From: Chitinophagaceae bacterium
Lineage (GTDB): Bacteria; Bacteroidota; Bacteroidia; Chitinophagales; Chitinophagaceae
Length of the DNA stretch: 9,304 nucleotides
Direction of reading: 5' to 3'
Assembly (NCBI GenBank): GCA_023251335.1
Contig: JAHEZA010000060.1
Coordinates: 1 to 9,304 of the forward strand
Part shown: one piece after another, positions 6,205-9,304 of the stretch
How the letters are laid out: every line of letters starts with the position of its first letter
Position numbering within the stretch: position 1 is the first letter of the stretch
Made by a program: the position numbers and the translations under genes
The notes under the pieces: model-generated
What the model was told of the DNA's origin: nothing
What the model saw: only the letters and a program-made list of their open reading frames with translations
The model's database searches: none

Positions 6205-7203
6205 TTACTGATATGATTTCGCCTCCATCATAAGATCCGCCAAAACCATTGCTGTCACTGCTTCCAGCACCACCGGCACCCTCAATGCAATGCATAAGTC
6301 GTGCCTTCCTTTGACGGAAAATGGTTCTACGTTTCCGCTTTCTACATTTAGTGTTTGTTGTTCTTTTGGAGTGGAAGAAGTTGGTTTTACTACAATACGA
6401 AATACCAGTTCATTGCCATTGGTAATTCCCCCAACGATGCCACCCGCGTTGTTGGTCGCGGTAGTTCCATCCAGGTTTACGATGGAATCGTTGTGTTCAA
6501 CGCCAAACATTTTCGCAGCAGCAAAGCCGGCGCCAAACTCAATACCTTTAACTGCGGGAATCGAGAAAACCGCGTGACTGATTAATGATTCCACCGAATT
6601 GAAAAAAGGCTCGCCAAGCCCAATAGGTAAATTAGAAACCTTACATTCCACGATACCGCCAATGGAATCTTTTGCATCAAGTGCTTTTTGCAAGCCTTTT
6701 TCAAGATCTGTTTCTCCGCCAATTTCTAAAATAGTCGCTTTAATATTAATTTTCTTTTCCTCTGAAAATGATTCAACCACTTTTTTTGCAATAACTCCTG
6801 CGGCGACCAGCGCTACGGTCAGCCTTCCGCTAAAATGGCCACCGCCACGAAAATCTTCAAAGCCTCTGAATTTTTTGTGCGCGACAAAATCTGCATGCCC
6901 CGGCCTTGGCACAGCTCTTAGTTTTTCATAATCGCTGCTGCGCGTGTTGCTATTTTTAAATAAAATGGTAATAGGAGCGCCTGCGCTTTTTTCCTGAAAA
7001 ACACCACTGATTATTTCAGGAATATCATCTTCCTTTCTGGGTGTGGTACCTTTGGCTCCTGGCTTTCTTCTCTCTATGTCTTCTTTAAAATCGTCTGCAG
7101 TAATTTCTATCCCCGGAGGGCATCCATCAATTATTAATCCTACATATTCGCCATGTGACTGCCCGAAAATCTGTACACTGAAATTTTTTCCAAATGAATT
7201 CAT
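6205..7203 (-). CDS. aroC: Chorismate synthase
   Basis: Last step of the shikimate pathway: 5-enolpyruvylshikimate-3-phosphate to chorismate, with reduced FMN as cofactor, in the cytosol; feeds aromatic amino acids and menaquinone. The 332 residues are at the short end of the family (about 330-400). Visible motifs are IFGQSHGEYVG with His17, RRKPG (45-49), NTRSSDY (86-92), RPGHADF (100-106, His103), RGGGHFSGRLT (119-129), NNAGGIVGGITNG (251-263), KPTSST (273-278) and GRHDLCIALRVP (299-310). GGGHFSGR replaces the GGGRSSAR form found in enterobacteria, a variant I associate with Bacteroidota. The start MNSFGKNFSVQIFGQSHG is the family norm. It lies 148 nt downstream of era on the same strand, with no clear promoter between, so co-transcription is possible. 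Confidence 0.95.
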   Translation of the reverse strand: MNSFGKNFSVQIFGQSHGEYVGLIIDGCPPGIEITADDFKEDIERRKPGAKGTTPRKEDDIPEIISGVFQEKSAGAPITILFKNSNTRSSDYEKLRAVPRPGHADFVAHKKFRGFEDFRGGGHFSGRLTVALVAAGVIAKKVVESFSEEKKINIKATILEIGGETDLEKGLQKALDAKDSIGGIVECKVSNLPIGLGEPFFNSVESLISHAVFSIPAVKGIEFGAGFAAAKMFGVEHNDSIVNLDGTTATNNAGGIVGGITNGNELVFRIVVKPTSSTPKEQQTLNVESGNVEPFSVKGRHDLCIALRVPVVLEAVTAMVLADLMMEAKSYQ

Positions 7204-7216
7204 ACTTTTTTATTAC

Positions 7217-7238
7217 TCTTCCGGCGGAAGAAGTTTTT
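7217..7238. repeat. GC-rich hairpin in the era-aroC spacer
   Basis: TCTTCC (7217-7222), loop GGC, GGAAGA (7226-7231) is a perfect 6-bp hairpin. On the plus strand it is followed by AG and five T (7234-7238), terminator-like against antisense transcription. On the minus strand it sits about 14 nt before the aroC ATG, where it could influence aroC translation. Its role is unknown. Confidence 0.35.
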
Positions 7239-7351
7239 AGTTTAGTTTAAGAGATATTTTTAAATCTTTTTTTAATAGGTCGAACAATGAGATCAAATTA
7301 TACAGGTTAAGAATTTCTTTTGAACCTTCACAAAAGAGGGCAGAGAGGGCC

Positions 7352-8218
7352 TCAATATCCGTATTCACGCAAATGTATTTCATTATCACGCCATTTAGGA
7401 CGCACTTTTACAAACAGTTCGAGAAACACTTTTCTTCCGATAAATTCTTCAATGTCCTTCCTGGCCAGGGTTCCTAATTTTTTGATCATTTGCCCGTCAT
7501 GCCCTAATACGATTCCTTTTTGAGTTTCTCTTTGCAAAATAATATCGGCCGATATTTTTGTCAGCGTCGCTTTCTCTTTGAACTCCTGCACCAGCACGGT
7601 GGAATGATAAGGAATTTCATCCTGGAACAAATAGAAGATCTTCTCTCTGATCAATTCACTTACAAAAAATTTCATCGGCAGGTCGCTCAGGTTATCATCG
7701 GCATAGAACGGCTCACCTTCCGGGAGCAGGGCAACTATCCGATCTATTAATTTCTGAATGCCTATGTTTTTTAAAGCAGAGATAGCTAATACTTCTTTAC
7801 AATACTTTTTTTCGGAAAAAAATAAAATAGCTTTTTCAATTATTTCTTTGTTTACTGTATCGGCCTTATTGAGTATTACTATTGCAGGAACTTTCAATGA
7901 CAGATTGGAAAATATTTCATCCACTTCTTTACAATCATCTTTTATATCTGTAATCAGCAAGGCTACATCGGCGTCTTCCAGGCTACCCTTTACCGCCTGC
8001 ATCATTTTTTCATGAAGCTTATATTTTGGTTCAATGATGCCGGGCGTGTCAGAAAAAATAATTTGATAGTTTGTGTCATTCAAAATTCCTTTGATGCGAT
8101 GTCGCGTGGTTTGTACTTTAGGAGAAACAATTGCCAGTTTTTCGCCTATAATAGCGTTCAGGAGTGTACTTTTTCCCGCATTGGGCTTCCCAAAAATATT
8201 TACAAATCCAGATTTCAT
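7352..8218 (-). CDS. era: GTPase Era
   Basis: Essential GTPase that binds the 3' end of 16S rRNA and helps assemble the 30S subunit. From the ATG at 8218 the protein has 288 residues, as expected. G domain: G1 GKPNAGKS (10-17), switch I QTTRHRI (36-42, the family's G2), G3 DTPG (57-60), G4 NKAD (117-120) and G5 SAL (147-149). Then PEGEPFYADDNLSD (166-179) leads to the C-terminal KH domain (about 200-280) with GHDGQMIKKLGTLARKDIEEF and VKVRPKWRDN. The frame is open 44 codons further upstream to 8350, but that stretch has no Era-like sequence and precedes the canonical MKSGFVNIFGKPNAGKS start, so it is not included. A near-match -7 (TAATTTCG, minus 8234-8227) is too close and lacks a -33, so it is not called as a promoter. 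First gene of a possible era-aroC unit. Confidence 0.96.
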   Translation of the reverse strand: MKSGFVNIFGKPNAGKSTLLNAIIGEKLAIVSPKVQTTRHRIKGILNDTNYQIIFSDTPGIIEPKYKLHEKMMQAVKGSLEDADVALLITDIKDDCKEVDEIFSNLSLKVPAIVILNKADTVNKEIIEKAILFFSEKKYCKEVLAISALKNIGIQKLIDRIVALLPEGEPFYADDNLSDLPMKFFVSELIREKIFYLFQDEIPYHSTVLVQEFKEKATLTKISADIILQRETQKGIVLGHDGQMIKKLGTLARKDIEEFIGRKVFLELFVKVRPKWRDNEIHLREYGY

Positions 8219-8412
8219 AATTGCTGCGAAATTAATTCTTTGAAAATTAAATTGACTAAATTGATGCAGCGCTTTTCCCGTTAAGAATCGGGATTTGTTA
8301 ATTCCGGACAACAAAGTCAGGCATAGAAAGGGTGTTTTTACGACGGTCATCAGTCGTTAATCTACGATTTAAACCGTAAATACATTGAATGAAAAATCAG
8401 GAATAACTGCTA
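8219..8412. other. Spacer upstream of era
   Basis: About 190 nt with no gene. It holds small palindromes: TCCCG-8 nt-CGGGA at 8276-8293 and ACGAC-8 nt-GTCGT around 8340-8357. Neither is followed by a T-run that would make a terminator. It separates the minus-strand era from the plus-strand RNA promoter at 8413. Confidence 0.5.
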
Positions 8413-8442
8413 TTGTCAGTGTTCTTGTGATGCATATCTTTG
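8413..8442 (+). promoter_or_regulatory. Consensus Bacteroidota promoter without a protein gene
   Basis: TTG at 8413-8415, a 19-nt spacer and TATCTTTG at 8435-8442: a full match to TTG-N19-TAnnTTTG. The predicted start (about 8448) coincides with the left arm of a long inverted repeat. No substantial plus-strand ORF follows, so the product is probably a structured RNA. Confidence 0.65.
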
Positions 8443-8447
8443 TCTCA

Positions 8448-8585
8448 GAAGTTGATTGATGTTCAAACAAACATTGATCATGAAATCGAATCCAAATCCG
8501 TTGAAAAATTATTCCGATAAATATCGGTCCCATAATCCGGGAAAAACCAAAACAAAATCTGATATCAGTCAACTTCTAATTTTTT
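8448..8585 (+). ncRNA. Candidate structured RNA A (ends paired over about 17 bp)
   Basis: Starts just after a consensus promoter. Bases 8447-8463 pair with 8561-8577 over 17 positions, including three G-U pairs; the outer nine (AGAAGTTGA with TCAACTTCT) are perfect. Inside lies a two-part hairpin: ATTAT 8508-8512 with ATAAT 8532-8536, then CCGATA 8514-8519 with TATCGG 8522-8527. The long A/C-rich single-stranded flanks are 8464-8507 and 8537-8560. A T-run (8580-8585) follows the closing stem. A rod with paired ends and an open centre is the general architecture of 6S RNA, but I could not match a known consensus. It could instead be the 5' half of a longer transcript that continues to the terminator at 8720. 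Confidence 0.4.
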
Positions 8586-8592
8586 AATTTTG
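8585..8592 (+). promoter_or_regulatory. -7 promoter-like element before RNA B
   Basis: TAATTTTG matches TAnnTTTG exactly. No TTG is found 19-23 nt upstream, so the -33 part is weak. It overlaps the T-run after RNA A and would place a start near 8598. Confidence 0.35.
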
Positions 8593-8597
8593 TACCT

Positions 8598-8720
8598 ATC
8601 GAAAATAATAATCCTCTGAAAGCCAGGCTGCAATGCCGAAAAAAATTTAAGCCTGAAAAACCAATACCCCAGGATTAAATTATTAAAAAACTTCCGCTTT
8701 AATCGAGCGGAAGTTTTTTA
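8598..8720 (+). ncRNA. Candidate small RNA B with nested helices and intrinsic terminator (6S-like?)
   Basis: About 120 nt between a -7 element and a textbook terminator. The outer helix is AATAAT (8604-8609) plus AATCCT (8610-8615) pairing with AGGATT (8671-8676) and ATTATT (8679-8684), with a 2-nt bulge. The inner helix is CAGGCT (8624-8629) with AGCCTG (8650-8655). Between them is an open internal loop of 8 nt on the 5' side and 15 nt on the 3' side. Outer helix, central bubble and inner helix together with this length are reminiscent of 6S-type RNA, for which a flavobacterial form (6S-Flavo) has been described; identity with that family is my inference, not a match I could test. No reading frame of note runs through it. 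Confidence 0.45.
8684..8720 (+). terminator. Strong intrinsic terminator
   Basis: A 15-bp perfect inverted repeat (8684-8698 with 8706-8720) with the GC core ACTTCCGCT / AGCGGAAGT, a 7-nt loop, A-run on the left arm and T6 on the right. It can work in both directions. No protein gene ends here on either strand, so it is best explained as the end of the small RNA. Confidence 0.85.
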
Positions 8721-9304
8721 TTATAGATGCAGTTTGCTGATTTTTCCTGATTATCAACGACAAATACTTATTTTATTGCAATTAAAATTAAGGCGATAGC
8801 GAGAAGATTATTAATTTAAAAAAACGTCCACCCATCCCTTAAGGATAAATTTCCATTCGTTGGTTCGAACGAAGTTGATTCATTCAGTTTGCTGCGAACG
8901 GCCTGTTTTGTCTGAAGCTTTAAATCATGTCTGATAAAATTCCGACGAAGAGTTGACTGCAGATAAACCAATCAAATCTTTTGCAACTAATTTATTTTTC
9001 TTTTGATATCGGGGCGCGGGTATTTTTTTTATGCAAAGCAACTTTGCCATGCATTGCTTTAAAATACAGTTGCCCGGTTTTTCATATTTTCAAAAGTATA
9101 AAAAATTTTAAGTTAGATTTGAACCAATTAAGAAATAGCAAAATTTACTCTTTTACTGGTAAGAAAAATCGATAAAATTTAGAAAAGGACAAGATAGTTG
9201 GTTTCTGCTTTATCGATATCGTTTGCGTAAATAAAATTGGGCTATTTCATTGCAATTAATAATTATAGTCTTACCCTTGTAAGCATTTAGGGAAACAGTT
9301 TGGC
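8721..9304. other. AT-rich region without recognisable gene
   Basis: 584 nt with no convincing coding sequence, tRNA or rRNA. Contents are: a 6-bp hairpin TTCGTT-GGTTCG-AACGAA (8856-8873); two mutually exclusive hairpins at 9033-9060; a 9-bp inverted repeat ATCGATAAA/TTTATCGAT (9168-9176, 9209-9217); a 5-bp hairpin CTTAC/GTAAG (9270-9283); and isolated TAnnTTTG elements at 9114-9121 (plus) and 9091-9098 (minus, TACTTTTG), both without a -33. A 41-codon minus-strand frame (8925-9050) lies below the latter element; it is weak and not called as a gene. Confidence 0.5.

Noticed and set aside
6290..6931. Several 76-110-codon plus-strand frames over aroC
   Set aside because: Antisense shadows of a clearly functional chorismate synthase gene with all motifs intact.
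8227..8234. TAATTTCG as a -7 element for era (minus strand)
   Set aside because: One mismatch to TAnnTTTG, no TTG at -33, and it would leave almost no leader before the ATG at 8218.
8219..8350. 44-codon in-frame extension of era to an earlier ATG
   Set aside because: The sequence MKSGFVNIFGKPNAGKS at 8218 is the normal Era N-terminus. The extension contains palindromes and no family similarity.
8369..8572. 67-codon minus-strand frame
   Set aside because: It lies antisense to the consensus promoter and structured RNA A, and its composition is not protein-family-like.
8862..8870. GGTTCGAAC, resembling a tRNA T-loop, on the plus strand
   Set aside because: The neighbouring bases do not form a T-stem, acceptor stem or anticodon arm. 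The motif is part of a simple TTCGTT/AACGAA hairpin.
8981..9175. 64-codon plus-strand frame
   Set aside because: It starts at TTG, has no promoter at a suitable place, crosses the competing hairpins and has no family-like sequence. It is expected by chance in AT-rich DNA.
9168..9217. 9-bp inverted repeat ATCGATAAA/TTTATCGAT
   Set aside because: The core ATCGAT is itself palindromic, the arms are 32 nt apart and AT-rich, and there is no nearby gene or T-run; likely chance.

Overview
The window looks like a chromosomal segment from a member of the Bacteroidota, probably of the Chitinophagaceae/Sphingobacteriales type. Several intergenic regions carry the -7 element TAnnTTTG, twice with a TTG exactly 19 nt upstream. 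Start codons lack Shine-Dalgarno sequences. The base composition is AT-leaning, and the protein families (CHRD lipoprotein, DUF6580 membrane protein, short PyrR, chorismate synthase with a GGGHFSGR motif) fit that phylum. The exact taxon is inference.

Left part (1-2381): the 3' two thirds of pruA (proline catabolism; its start lies before the window), then pyrR (pyrimidine regulator / uracil phosphoribosyltransferase), both on the plus strand. Convergent with them is a small CHRD-domain lipoprotein gene on the minus strand. Between pyrR and the lipoprotein gene is an unexplained open reading frame without an ATG (1640-1876, minus).

Middle (2382-6159): a roughly 450-nt non-coding stretch ends in a well-formed Bacteroidota promoter. 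The promoter drives a methylcrotonoyl-CoA-type carboxyltransferase gene, followed by rnhA (RNase HI), which appears to start at a GTG linked to the upstream gene through a 13-codon mini-ORF. A second -7 element then fixes the start of a DUF6580 membrane protein at an ATG, and a YraN-family putative nuclease follows after a small terminator-like hairpin.

Right part (6205-8218): aroC (chorismate synthase) and era (ribosome-assembly GTPase) lie on the minus strand in the order era-aroC, convergent with yraN.

Right end (8219-9304): no convincing protein gene. The notable content is on the plus strand. A perfect-match promoter (8413-8442) reads into a sequence whose ends pair over about 17 bp. 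Immediately after it, a second -7 element reads into a nested-helix sequence that ends in a textbook intrinsic terminator (8684-8720). I read these as one or two small structured RNA genes, possibly 6S-like. This is the best candidate in the window for something not captured by protein annotation. The last 585 nt are AT-rich with only small palindromes and a weak small-ORF candidate.

Apart from these, the window is mostly housekeeping metabolism and information processing. I found no mobile element, CRISPR array, tRNA or rRNA.
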